DNA of 64,000 nucleotides from Hybos culiciformis (Eukaryota; Arthropoda; Insecta; Diptera; Hybotidae): NCBI GenBank assembly GCA_964007475.1, contig OZ023274.1, positions 54,641,678 to 54,705,677 of the forward strand, read 5' to 3'. Shown piece by piece: positions 42,936 to 56,100 of this stretch (position 1 is its first letter; each line of letters starts with the position of its first letter). The notes under the pieces were generated by a model. It saw only the letters and a program-made list of their open reading frames with translations, ran no database searches and was not told where the DNA came from. The position numbers and the translations under genes were made by a program.

Positions 42936-45900
42936 GTTTGGAATATGTAATAAATTAATTATTAATTTGTTTAATTTATTTTAAATCTATTCATCCTTGT
43001 CCTGATGATGTTTTTGTTTTAATAAAACTAAATTATTTATTTATTTAATGATTTTAAAATTAATGTATTCTTATTCTTTGCTCTAACTTAAAGTTATGTC
43101 GATCGGACTTTTAATTGGTAATCAAACTTAATACATACAGTGAGTTAACATATCGTGAGAAGGCTTGTGTACAGTGCCAAATGACTTCACTTTTTTGAAA
43201 TATGAAGTGAGATAAATAATTTATGATATATTTTATATAAAAAAAATTTAAAAATGTATTATGACATCTCACAGTAATACCGTATATTGAAGTGAATAAA
43301 TGATAGTTTAATCGAATCATTTTGTCAATAAAAATACAATGAAATAGATTTTTTTGAAAAATGATCATCTCATCTCCTTCACTCACTAATTTTCACAGCG
43401 ATATACAGGCTAGAAATTCTCAAAAACCGTAAAAATTTTATTGATTTTTTTATGTGAATGAATTTTTTTGAATATATAAATCATTTTCTTTCGAAAAAAA
43501 AAGAGTTTCTGTTTAAATTTAAGGATATGCAATTCCATATAAGGATTTTACAATACCTGAAACTGTATTTTTAGCCATTTTATTTTTGACTCCTTTCAAG
43601 AATGAAAAAAATTAGATTAAATAAAAAATTTGCTAATTAACTACAAACTTATTATTTTTTATTTTATTTTTTTCAAATTTTTGTCAAATAAATAAATATC
43701 TTTTTATATTTACTGATTACCCTCATTTGTGATTTTTTCAAGGAAAATTTTCTGTAAAAAAAATTTATTTTTATTTTATTTTTTGCGTAGTCACATTCAA
43801 GCAAAGTTCTTACTTACAACCACTATAGATTTTGTTCAACACAATTTGTGCACTATATATAGATATATACATGTTCTTATCATAATCAGAAAAACAAAAA
43901 AAAAGCTTTAGTATGTATTAAATTGCACTTAAAAGCAGTGAACTGCATTTTAACTGAATACATTTTCATTTACGAAATGTATTATAGAATAGTGCGATTC
44001 CTTGGTAATAGAGATAAAGCACAAAAATGTTCAGAATGGGCCTAATGTGAAATGATTTTTTAGCACCTCTTCATTATGTTATTAACTATAGTACAAATTT
44101 GGGTTTGATGATTAAATACCTTCGTGGACATCATTTGCTTTAATTAATTTAATTTTAAAAGCACAACAATAAAGACCAATCAAAATTTTTGTTTTAAGAA
44201 GAATATTTTTAAAATTAGGGTGTATAGAAAATAGAAAACTGATGAAAGAAAATTCCAATATAAAAACATTTTAAATATGTATTTTTTTTCAGAAGCTGTA
44301 TAGAATGACCCTAAAATAATTTTATTATCATTACAAAGCACGTAATTTCAGATAACAATCTAATGAATAAGTCGTATATTAGATGACTTTTGATGTATTT
44401 ATACTTGCAATAGAAATATGTTGAAATCATATTCAATATTCTTCTTGAAGTTTGAATATAGATAAGAAAGAGGTATAAAGTGTTTATATTATCTAACTTA
44501 AAATGAAATTATAGTTTTTATATACAGGAACTTTCTATATCGACATCCTTTTTTAATGCACAGTTCCTAAAAGAAAAAGAAATTAACAAAAATATTAATC
44601 AAGGTGTTTTCAACATTATTCAATCAACAAATTAACTCTGATTAAACCAGACATTTTTGGCATTCCATTTCTTCATTCATTTAACTTTCAGAGGTCAACA
44701 ATTTATCAATTCTATCCACAAGATAAAACATAAAACAACATGGTCAAGTTTAGGTGGAGTTCTGAATATTATATACTATGCCCTTAAAGTTATATACTTA
44801 AGAGTGAGAAACATCGGCATGGACAAAGATCAATTTAAAGAGATTTTTCTTACAAAAACATCTCTTTCTTTTGCAACTTATTTTTTTCATTACTTTTATT
44901 TTCTATATAACGTTTTTTTTCTATACTAATTGAAGCGTTCTTTTATAAATTTAATAGATACACTTTTACTTTAAATGCGGTTATAAAGTTAACAAGAAAA
45001 GTGTAGTATTAGATTAAGAAAAATAAAATAAAATAAGGATATTAAATTCATTTTAAATCCATGAATTTTTAAAGTATCATAAAATTTTATATTTCGCATA
45101 AGATTAGAAAATTGAAGATTCAAAAAAAAAAATAAATTATGGAGTATAATTTATGTATATATATCTGAGAAGCATTTTTAATTTAATTTCAAAACATTAT
45201 TTGATCGAAATTATTATTTTTTTTTTCATTTTTCATTCATTTTCTTTTTATTAAAAACTGAAATCATACAACATAAAGAAAATTTATGTTGGTTTTTATG
45301 TTTTTAGAAATATTTTCTTAAGATTTAAAAAAAAGCATTGCTTAATAATAAAATACAGTATTGAATTGCAATAATAATAATTTAAGTATTTAAGGAATAA
45401 GGACTTGTTATCTGTAATGCTGGCATTCACAAGAATTAATTAAAAATAGTTTTTGAAAAATTTAGCTTTATAGACTCCTTTGTGTTACCAGTTTCGATTA
45501 CTTGAAAATCCATAAGATATAGTAAGATGAAAATTGGATCACGAAAGTTGTTGTTGAATGAAAGAATTCTTAATTTTCTTAGTTTTTAGCTCGTTTTCCT
45601 TCAAAAATTAAAATTAACTTCAACCGAACCGATTATTTTTGAACCTTATATAAAATATTATATTCTGAAAATTAGATGAGTTCTACAATAAACTGAATTT
45701 TATTTTTCACTTGTTTAAGTGCATTTTTAAACGATAAATTCATATAACTTGAACAAACTTTTTTTTTTTATTTTTCTGTGAAAAAATATTGAATTCTTTT
45801 AAAACTTCACTCGTCTATGTAAATATGTATGTATTAGCTACCATGTTTTAAAAAAAGGATTAAGGTATTTTCTGTCTGAAATTTATGGTATATTTATTTT

Positions 45901-48217
45901 TCTATATTATTTGGTTTTATTTTAATTTATTTTCTTCTTTTTTTTTTTAGAGAAAGAGAATCAATAAAGAATTTTTTTTTGTAATGAAAAATGTATGGAA
46001 TAAAAATTCTTAATCTTAAAGTAAAAAATTTATGAAAAATTTTGGGAAGAAAATTTTAGGGAAAATTACAATATAAAATGGAAAGTATTTATTACAAAAA
46101 AAAATAGGAAAAAAGGATTAGAAATTAAAGTTAAAAAAAATAGTTTTAAGTTGCTTTAATGTTTTATAATCGAAGTGTGTTTTTTTTTTAAATTTTGTTG
46201 AGATAGCGAAATTTAGAAATATAAGTTTATTATTATATTTATGAGAATGTGAAATGAACAAAAAAGAAGTTGGATAATAATTACAATCAAACAACGAAGT
46301 TCAATCTACTATAAGTTTATTAATAATTGAATCCAAAAGGAATTGTTCATTTCATTAAATAAATTTATAAAATAAAAAAAAATAAAAATTCTTCAATAAA
46401 ATAAAACTATTTCATACATACATTTTTTTTTTGTTTTTTTAATTATGTATAGGATTTCAAGTTAAATACATAATTTTCCACTATTGGCCCTGTTATTTTA
46501 CTACATTTAATTCCTATATACAAGAATCGCAAATAACCTGCTTGTGGATTATATAATTAACTTTGTTTCAAAAAAAAAATATATATGTATATAAAAATAT
46601 AGTTTAGTTGAATAAAAAAAAAATCTTTTAGTGCCTTTTTCATTATTAAAGCTTTGCATGCCTGGGCAAATTTCGTAAATTATTTAGACCAACATTATGA
46701 ATAATTTAAAACTTTGAGGAAAAAAAATAAGTACACATTGAATGAAAAGTGAAGAATTAAAATAATTGACATGCAATTCGAAAGTAAGTTGTTTATTTTT
46801 TTTGAAGAAATAACTGAATCACATGTAATAATTATTCACTTCATTTAAAAAAAAACAAAACCCTTTCAAAAAATATTGTACTTTAAATTTGTTGACTTCA
46901 AATTTTACAGAAATCGAGAATATTATATAAAAAAAAATCGAGATAGAATGAAAACAGTGACTGGAAAAACAGTGACTGAATAATCAAGTTAAGCAATATT
47001 TATGTTATTACTATATTTTTTTAAACGAATTCTTAAATTAAAAAGTAGTCCTTGTAAATTTTGTAGTGACATTTATTTCTTGAACATCTATAATAGGTAG
47101 GGTAGATACTAACATAACATTTGCATCAAAGAATACAGCTTAACTTATTGAGTTTTTCGAAGAAACAAGAACATATAAATTATATAGTTTTTGTTAGGTT
47201 AGAGATAACGACTTCGCCGTTATGCTGAGCATAAATTAGTCCCTGTTAGAGTAAAAGTTATTAAAGTGAATTATGACAAACCGCAGGAAAATTTATCAAT
47301 TTTTATTCTCACATTGATTTTATTGAATTTTAAAATCATTACACAATTCTCTGCCTTGTAATTTAGTTTAATAAATCCATTGTGATATTAACCTTTTCTA
47401 ATTTTTTTCATATCTCAAAGAGCATTGTTAAAATATCAAACGATTTTTGTAAATTTCATTAAACTTTAATCATTTCTATTTGGGCAAAAAATATTAAGAG
47501 CATTATTATAAGAAAATTACAATTTCCTCATTTTTTATACGCATAATATTTAAAACTTTTTCATTAATCTTCCTTGGAATTGATATTTTTAATGGTTTTT
47601 CCATAAAAAAAAAACTTTAATTTCAAATATATAGAATTAATGTCAAAATAAAAATTTTTAGTTCGTACATATTAATTAAGCTTTTCAAACTCATAAGATA
47701 ATGAATTAAAAAAAAAATGAACAGAATTTCTAAATAAAAGTTGGAGATAAAAAAGCATTAGCATTACAGTTTCATATTAAATTTTTAATATTATCCACAC
47801 AATTTTTTGTATGAATTAAAATTATAATATTTTTTGAAAGAGAAATAATTAAATTTAAATCTCGATAGAGAAGTTTAAGCACTTCGGCTGAAAGTTTTAA
47901 TTCTTTATTTAAAACCAAATTTATGACTTTTTGTCGATTGATGTGGTGATGAGTCTTGCCACGTAATGTCTTAACGCCTTTCGGACATTATGTTACTTAC
48001 AATTAGGCCCAACTTAAAGTGAAAAGTTACTTTCAAATGTGACCTTAATTCTAAACCAAAAATGTCATAAAGTCCGACCTGATTAAAAAAAAATTAAAAA
48101 AAAAAGCAGAACGTGCCATAAAGCCCAATCAAAAGATAAAGAAATAATGACATTAATCCTAATTAGTTATAAAAAAAATATACAATAGAAATAGTGCGAA
48201 TATTTATGTTTTATCCT
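42936..48217. other. KCNQ intron, AT-rich, no gene recognised
   Basis: Homopolymer-rich intron with only short chance frames. Two adjacent small hairpins (ATAACG/CGTTAT and TATGC/GCATA) stand at about 47205-47232. No further cysteine-rich peptide frame was seen near the one at 42.6 kb. Confidence 0.5.
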
Positions 48218-48220
48218 TTA

Positions 48221-48965
48221 TGCTAGAGATAGAGTCGACGTAATTCACGCGCGTGTACGCACGTAAAAAATCAAATTGTATGAAAATGTATGAGACCGAC
48301 TATACGCAACGACGTAAAACGTAGCTTACGCGCGTAAAAGTTGAAATATTTTAACTTTCCCAGTATTTTACGCCGTACATTGTGGAAATCATTTGTTTAT
48401 AATTGTGTTGTTTATTTTGTTGTGTGTTGTTTATTTTGTTGTATTTAGAAAAAAAAAATTTTACAAACAAATAATTATTTAGTAAAATAAAAAAGTTCAT
48501 AAATATAATTATATTCAAAAATAAAAATTAAATAATTATTTATTGCAAATTTATTAAAATTTTTTATGTTTTATTAAGTTATAAATAAATTAAAAAGCAT
48601 TATAAAAATATTACAAACAGAATTTCGGGAATTAGGAATTTAATTTTATTTTTTTAAATTTTTATAAAAATTTGCTTTTTTATTAAAAATTATAAAATTG
48701 TAATTATTGTTGTATTTTATTTAATTTATAACTTTATTTTTATTAATTCTTTAACAAGAAGATCAAATTAAAATTAATCAAAAGAAATTAAAATTGAATT
48801 AGATTTTTTTTTGAATTTATTTTTCTTTTATTTTATTGTTGACATTTTTCTCTTTTGTTTTTCGCATGTGAACGGCGTTGAGCATAACAGGTAAAAAAAA
48901 CAGGTTTTTTTTATTTTTTTTACGCGCGCATACGCGCGTGAATTACGTCGACTCTATCTCTAGCA
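48221..48965. mobile_element. PIF/Harbinger-like MITE, 745 bp, TTA duplication
   Basis: The ends are perfect 34-base inverted repeats (TGCTAGAGATAGAGTCGACG then TAATTCACGCGCGT). TTA lies on both sides (48218-48220 and 48966-48968), the usual 3-bp duplication for PIF/Harbinger. The subterminal regions are rich in ACGCGCGT words, standing out in this AT-rich window; the middle is plain AT-rich sequence with no transposase. It is an insertion in the KCNQ intron. Confidence 0.85.
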
Positions 48966-49671
48966 TTAACGACAAATTGAAAGACAAAAAAAAACTTTTT
49001 AATTTTATTGTCATTCGATTCGATGATAATTTCTTCTCTACTTCGAAAGTATTTTTAGTAGAAAATATCGGAAATCTGTAATTTGTTGCTTATCACAAAA
49101 TTATATATATGAAATTATTTAGAATATCTGTGTTTTCTACGAAAATTTTGAAAAATTAATTATTTTTATATTATTATTGTTCTTTGTGTAGAACTTATGC
49201 TGTGGCGAACATAATTTTATTTTTTTTGTAGATAAAAAAAATATTTTTTAATTTAAAAAAAAATACAAAAACCCATGAAAATTATGTGTTTATACATTAG
49301 TTATGTTTAATCTACATCTAATTCTCTCTACTATTTTAACAAAATAAAAAGAATAAAAAATGATAAGGATATTAATATCCTTTTATTTTAATTCAGAAAG
49401 TTCTAATTTTCTAATTAACCTACAATAAATTTGTTTACATAAATGACAGATTTTTATCCTTATGCTATAAAAATTTAAGCCTTTAAGTAAAATAATAATA
49501 TATTTGATGTCCAAAATATAAAAGAGAATTTTTATTAACCTATTTAAATAAATTATCCCCGCATAGTAGTTAAGTTTGATCAATAATAATAATAATAATA
49601 ATTCTATGAAAAAGTTTTCCTTGTTTACATATTAACTTTATACTACCTATATTTTATATTTGTTAAGGTTA

Positions 49672-50076
49672 TGCCTTGTTCAGACAACGACTTAATCATG
49701 ATTTCGTAATCATGATTTGCGTAGATAATCATACTTTGAAAACGTGTGTGAACGCGATTATGAACGAAAACAAAAAAAGTAAACAACATGAAAGCAAACA
49801 AAATAAAAACATAAATATTATTTGCTACTCAAATTTTTTTTTGTTTTGTAAATAAAGAAAATATGTCAAAAATAAAAGTCAAAAATAACTAGGAATGAGT
49901 GGAAATGGGTAACATGGATGGTAAAAAACTATAAACTCATCCCTGAAATTTTTCATGATTTTCGATAATCATGATTTCCGATGACACTTTTTTTGTATGA
50001 GCAAATCATGGAAAAAAGAATGATAATCACAAAAAGTAAGATTATCATGATCAGAGTTCATTGTCTGAACAAGGCA
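49672..50076. mobile_element. PIF/Harbinger-like MITE, 405 bp, TTA duplication
   Basis: The inverted ends are TGCCTTGTTCAGACAA at 49672 and its reverse complement ending at 50076. TTA is repeated directly on both sides (49669-49671 and 50077-50079). The subterminal regions carry many copies of AATCATGAT-like words in both orientations. The first seven bases are shared with the element at 9761-10159, suggesting a common transposase source. Confidence 0.85.
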
Positions 50077-50079
50077 TTA

Positions 50080-52811
50080 GTGTCATAAAATATTTTTCAT
50101 TTTTACTGTGTCAATATGTACAATACTTCGTTATGTATGAAATTATTTAACAATTTCACGAAAATATTGAACTTTATTGACATAAATAATGGGTGTAGAA
50201 GGACATAGAAAAGGAACTGGTTTGTTTTTGTTCTTGAGAAATTTTAGAACTTCAGCTTACTTTTATAAAGTAAAAAACTAGAATTTTGGATTTTAATATG
50301 ATGGGTGTAATCATTTTTTGGACCCTACTTTTTTAAAATTGAAAATTAAGCTCTCGGAAATCAGATCGAATTTTGAATTAAAAAATGTTTGTTATATATA
50401 TCATGGTTATAAATTTGGGAAATTTTGGCTATTTAGTTTATTTCATATTTCGAGAACAAAAATATTTCTAAAATGTCATGAAATTGTCTATTCCTTAATT
50501 GCGAAAATTTGTTTACATTTACATTATATTTTTATGGAATTTTGCCATAAAATTAACATTTTTTTTATTCAGATTTTTAGTTTATTTGTTAACAATTTGT
50601 CACATAATAAGTATTCAAGAAAATCCTATATTTTTATTTATTTATATTTTCTTCGTAAATCATGTTTACATTTGTTTTCTTTTAGTGGTAATTATGGATT
50701 AAAAAATAATATGAAAAAACAGGGCGAGTATTATAAGAAATCTTTTCGTGAACTTATTAATAATTCTAGATAAAATAATTATATTATTGGGCTTCATAAA
50801 GTTTGGCCTGATTTGAATCAATTTTCATTTGCCTCGACAGAGTATCGAAACGTTATTCAAGCATACAAAATAAATAATTTTGTTCGAAAAAACTATATTA
50901 TCATTTTTCTTGTGAGAAAAGTTGAAAAGAAATTAAGTGTTAAGGGCTTTGATTATATTATATTTCGAGTCCCTATATTATGACTCTATAAATTTGGGAA
51001 GATTGTTCGATATGGAACCGTGCCGCGACTTTTACCTAACCTCGTATAGAATTAAAATATTGTTGCGATTAAAGCGTGCATAACGTGGGAACACTAAAAC
51101 TATTATCGTTTCAACAATTGCTTAAATATTTACTCCAAGTCTTCCTTTCATTAAATTAATATTTCGCAATAAAATTTAAAGAGCCTAGAATAAATTAAAA
51201 AATAATTGGATTCACAAAAATAGCAAATATAAGCCAAACCAAAAATTTGTAAAACATTTTATTTATTTATTATTTTTTCAATATAAAATTTTAATATTTA
51301 AAAAAAAAAATAATAATATGTTAATATTGAATAATTTATCAAGCTAAAGTATTTTTACCATTGTAATAAAAAAAAAAAAAAAAAATAAACATAATTTTCA
51401 TTGAGATTGGAAAATTTTTTTCAACTTGAAGAATTGATTCGTGTTATTAAAAAAAAATTTTATTTTTTTTTTTTTTGGAGGACTTATACGGCAATTTTGG
51501 TTCGTAAAATTTTTTTAATGAGGCCAAATTTTTTATTGCTCCTGCTAAAAATGTGTTCTAGTTAAATTTTTAATATAATTTTTTTTTAGTGCGCAAAAAA
51601 TTATTTTAATTTTGGGTCGAAAATAATTTGGGATCATGAATGTTAAAAAAAATCATGATTTTTAATGCATTTCGGTATCTTTATTGGAACTTTTATTTAA
51701 AATGCCTAATACTATATATTTTAAGGTCTTTCGTAACTATATCATTCATACATTTATTTAATATATTGTTTAAAGGTGCACAGACACAATTTTTTGTAAA
51801 TTTCGCAAATTTAAAACATTCGTTCCTAATTTAAATTAATATTGTTAAGATGAAGTTTCATGCTGCTATTGCAGTTAAAAAATGCTCTATATGGATATAG
51901 ACATAATATACAAAGCAAGTTATTAAAAATTTCATCGTTTGAGAGGAAAATCTTTCATATTGTCCAAGTACCATATTAATTGTTATTATAAAAAAAAAAT
52001 TAGAATAGTTGAAAATGCTAAATTAAAAAATACAACTTTTTAATTAATTAATTTTTGGATAAGCATATATATATAAATATTTTTTTTGTTGGAAAAAATG
52101 TTAAACTTTTGACATGCTTTATGTGTCATCATTTTTATTTAATAATTTTTTTTTATAGTTTTTATGTTGAAATCGTTATCAACATAAAAACATAATTTTA
52201 TTTTCATATCAGTTTTTCATTTTTTGTTTCGCTTTTCCAACATAATTTTATTATGCTGCTACTAAACGAGAGTATTTAGAGATGACGATTAAGGGTAAAA
52301 AAAAGCAAACAAATGTAGATTTTTTTTTTGTTGTGTTTTTGATCATAAGAAGAGAAATAAACAATTTGTAGTGAGTTTTGCTCAAGGCAAAAAAAAAAAA
52401 AAGGAACTTTTTTTTTTGTATATAAACGAAAATTGAATTTAAAAAGACATTTCGTTAATTAAAAATTTTTTATACCATCATCGGTTCTTTATTTTATAAC
52501 TTTTTTTTTTGTTTGTTTATATTTTGTTTTTGATTTTTTTTTTCTTATGAATGAATTATGTTTTCACGAATAACTTCTTTTTTTTTTTTTCGTCATATCA
52601 AAATCAGTTTATCTGATTATGATAGTGACAAAAAAAAAATCATTTTATTAAATAATAATTTTTTTTTCTTCGGAAAATTATGGATAATTGAAAAAAAAAA
52701 ATAAGAAAAAGTTATTTCAAACCAAATGTGTACATAAATAAATATTTAAATTTGCACACGTAAATGTTGCGTGTAGATAAGAAAGTCGATGTAATAAATT
52801 GATATGGGAAA
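50080..52811. other. KCNQ intron, AT-rich, one long but unconvincing open frame
   Basis: The stretch includes an open frame of about 150 codons at 50318-50773 (+). It starts at a TTG, is rich in Phe, Ile, Lys and Asn as expected by chance here, and matches nothing I know. A patch at 50990-51110 (CCGTGCCGCGAC, AGCGTGCATAACGTGGGAAC) is less AT-rich. No gene is called. Confidence 0.5.
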
Positions 52812-52819
52812 CTTTAAAG

Positions 52820-53139
52820 CAGAGGTCGGTCGATCGACTTGTCGATCTTCAAGTTTTTGTAGATCGATCGGGAGAAAGTTTTTGCCTATTCTCGACAGCT
52901 AGTAAGAAATACAGTTGAGAAAATGCCCATTCAATATCTGTGCAGTATAAAATATTCACAAAAAAGTTCTAATCCGGTTTGAATAAGTGCGATAAAGTAG
53001 AATTTGATAACATTTTGAATTTGTAAAGTTAAATTTTGATCTTTAAGACTTTTTTTTATGGTTTTAAAGAGGTGATCGATCATAAGACAATTAATTTTAT
53101 ATGAGGAGATCTTATTACTGAAGAGTCTTCCGACCACTG
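52820..53139. mobile_element. hAT-type MITE, 320 bp, 8-bp duplication CTTTAAAG
   Basis: It begins CAGAGGTCGG and ends CCGACCACTG (inward CAGTGGTCGG), the CAGNGGTCGG ends typical of hAT transposons. CTTTAAAG lies directly on both sides (52812-52819 and 53140-53147), the 8-bp duplication expected for hAT. The left end continues with repeated GATCGAT words. No transposase is present. Confidence 0.88.
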
Positions 53140-53147
53140 CTTTAAAG

Positions 53148-56100
53148 TAACCGAAAAAGACCTAATGTTTTAAATAAGTTTTAATTTTTAAGAAAACAAA
53201 TCCTTTTGAAATAAGATGAATACCATATTCAGGACATTAACATGAGAAAAAATTTTACAAATTAACATTTCAATAAAACAAATACTGTTAAAAAAATTTC
53301 AGATTTCGACTCTCTTAACTCTTTTTGAAGACCGAAATAAGTCATTTTAAAGCAACCGAAAAATAAATTTAACCTTAAATAAATTGCCTTCTTTCATAAA
53401 ATTTAAAACATAAATTTCCGGTATTTTTATTTTATAATATAGTTTGGATTTTTTATTGTAACCTTCACGAAAATTTATTATTCTCACAACCGCAAAAAAA
53501 AAAAAACAAAAAAAAAAATATTAAAAATAAAAACAAAAGTAATTTGACCGGCTCTATTTTATTGTTAAAAATTTAATTTTTTTTTTTTCATTCTAATCCT
53601 TAATAATCCTTGAGAAGTTTTATCCTGAATATAAATAATTATTTAAAAAAAAATTATCCTGTTTGCCTATATATGTAATATTTATATATACGTATGTACA
53701 ATAATACACTTTTACTAAATAATAAACCATAGGCATAATAATTATTTATGCTGCAAGAATATTTTTTGCTCCATTGAATGAAATTATTCCATTAGGGAAA
53801 GAGGCTTTAACTGTACTTAGGATTAATGTTATATATACATTTGAAACAAATAAAGAAAATTCTTGGATAAGGGAAAACAGATTTTACATTTCATGCAAAA
53901 TATTATATCGCTTTTTTTTCTGTGTAAAAATTATGAATTTTTGTATAGGGAAAGCTAGAAAATTTTTTTCAACTTTAAATTATTATTGAATTCTTTGAAA
54001 ATTTATTATAGAGTTGAACTAACATGTAACACACTTGTTAGTCGATTTCATTGGTGACTTTTTTTTTTACCACCAGACAGCTGACCAGTTATTTAATCTA
54101 TTTTTCATCGGTGGATACTACGGGATCCAGCTTTTGAATTAAATTATCCCAGTTCGCTTAAAAGTTAGAAAATGTAAGCTTTGAATTATTGTAATTGAGT
54201 TGAACTAATATATAATTTGTTAGTCGGCCAAAAAATTTGCTATTTATTTACCTACAGACAGCGCTTTGTTATTCAATCCTTTTTTTCACAGGTGCATCCA
54301 TTAATTCAAACAAAAATAATAACAAAAAAAAAAAACACGAAACATTCTTCTAGAATGAGAGTAAAATTGCCAAATTTCTACTACTATTTTTTTATATATT
54401 TTTTTTAATTGTATCCTTAGGGAATTAAAACATTGTGACAGAAAATTTTACTTTTTTCTTTTCTCAAAAATAATGAAGAACTTTCATTTTTTTGATAACT
54501 GAAAATAAATTTCAAAAGTTTTGAATTGTCAAAAATAAAATAATAAATAATATAATTTATGATTTTTTGTTGGAAGAAGAAGTCAACAGTGATTACTTTT
54601 AATTTTTTCCATGTCTTAATTGAAAATTGACTTTTGTTTTGTTCTTAGATTTATGGTTATTTAAAGTCGACCCTGTCTGTTTGAGAAACTTCCAATTAGA
54701 CATCGTCTTGCAACCACTTGCATTGCTAAATCAACATAGCACATTTAATGTCATCGATGATTCAGTTACATAATATATGCTGTTTTCGGTTTTTGTAAAC
54801 ACTGGGCATTTGCAGATGGTCCTTATTGAATAAAATATCCTATTTTGACTATGAGAAGGAAATTTGTGTTCAAAAATATTGTACCTAAAACTTATTCATT
54901 GATAGATTTTTAATTTCAAAATATATATACAACAAATAACCAAATGTTCGAAAAGAATAATTCCCAAAATGGTTCTGAAGATGGTTCTGAGTATATTTAA
55001 GCTTATTTTAAAAAAAAAATCACCACTGACACAATACCAAATGGATAATTCAACTTAGAACTAAAATTATACTTTTTACAAAGTAATTTTGATTAGTTCT
55101 TTTTTTTTCACTACATAAATATAATGTGTAAGCTTATGTGAACGAAAATATACGACATTACAAACATTTGTATGCGAATAAACATGTACACATAGTATGT
55201 AAAAATATCCAGAAAAAATATATTATTTTAAGAAAATATGTATATAATAAGAGACTTATATGTAGTATGTATGTACAGTCTAAAATATAAGCTTATGGAT
55301 GGGAAGAAAACAGAACAGAACAAAAAAAAAAGAAACTTAATTTTTCTTTAACAAAACAATTCAGTGAATCCTTCAAAATCATTCAAGACAAGTGAATTAT
55401 TGCTTTTTCAGTGATTTTCTTTTATATTAAAGAAAATACGTGTAAAATAAATGGAAAAATGTTGACGGTAAATACGGTATTATTCATTGTTTGTATTTTT
55501 CAAAATTTTGACTTTTAAGACAAACGAAAATAAACTTTTTAATTTTTTGTTTACTTTTTTTTTTTTTTTTTAATTTTAAATGAAGAAAAAATTTTTCATT
55601 GATTTTGATAAAATTAATAAATACAAAATTTTCTTTATTAACTTAGATTTTATTATTATTATTTTTTAAATTTTTTTACATTTTCCGTATTCGGAAAAAA
55701 GGAAATTAATTTTTTTTCCCAAAATTATTTTGATACCGCTTTATTTTTGATAATTCTGCTTTAATAAAAAACTGTGACGAAAACTTTTTTCCCGCTTTTT
55801 TTAAAATAATTTTCTTTTTTATTGATTTGTTTTTCCACGATTTTTTTTTAATAAAATAATTTTCCCGCCGTTTTCTTTTTTACTGTAGGAATTTTAATTT
55901 AAATTTTTTTATTTTATTTTTTTATTTTTTTAAGAATAATAAGACTTATTCATTAACGAGCTGGCGACCAACTGTTGAGATTTTTTTTTTCGTAAATTTT
56001 TCACTTTAAAATTTTCCAAATGCACAAATACAATGAAAAACCAAAAAAAAAAATGAAAAATTTTCACCTTTGCCTACAGGAAAAACTAGAATATTTGCAC

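Noticed and set aside
44657..44929. 90-codon frame on the + strand
   Set aside because: It starts at TTG, has no recognised similarity, and ends in a Phe/Tyr-rich tail from T-rich DNA.
50318..50773. Open frame of about 150 codons on the + strand
   Set aside because: It starts at TTG, its composition (Phe, Ile, Lys, Asn) is what AT-rich DNA gives by chance, and it shows no recognisable domain, signal peptide or conserved motif.
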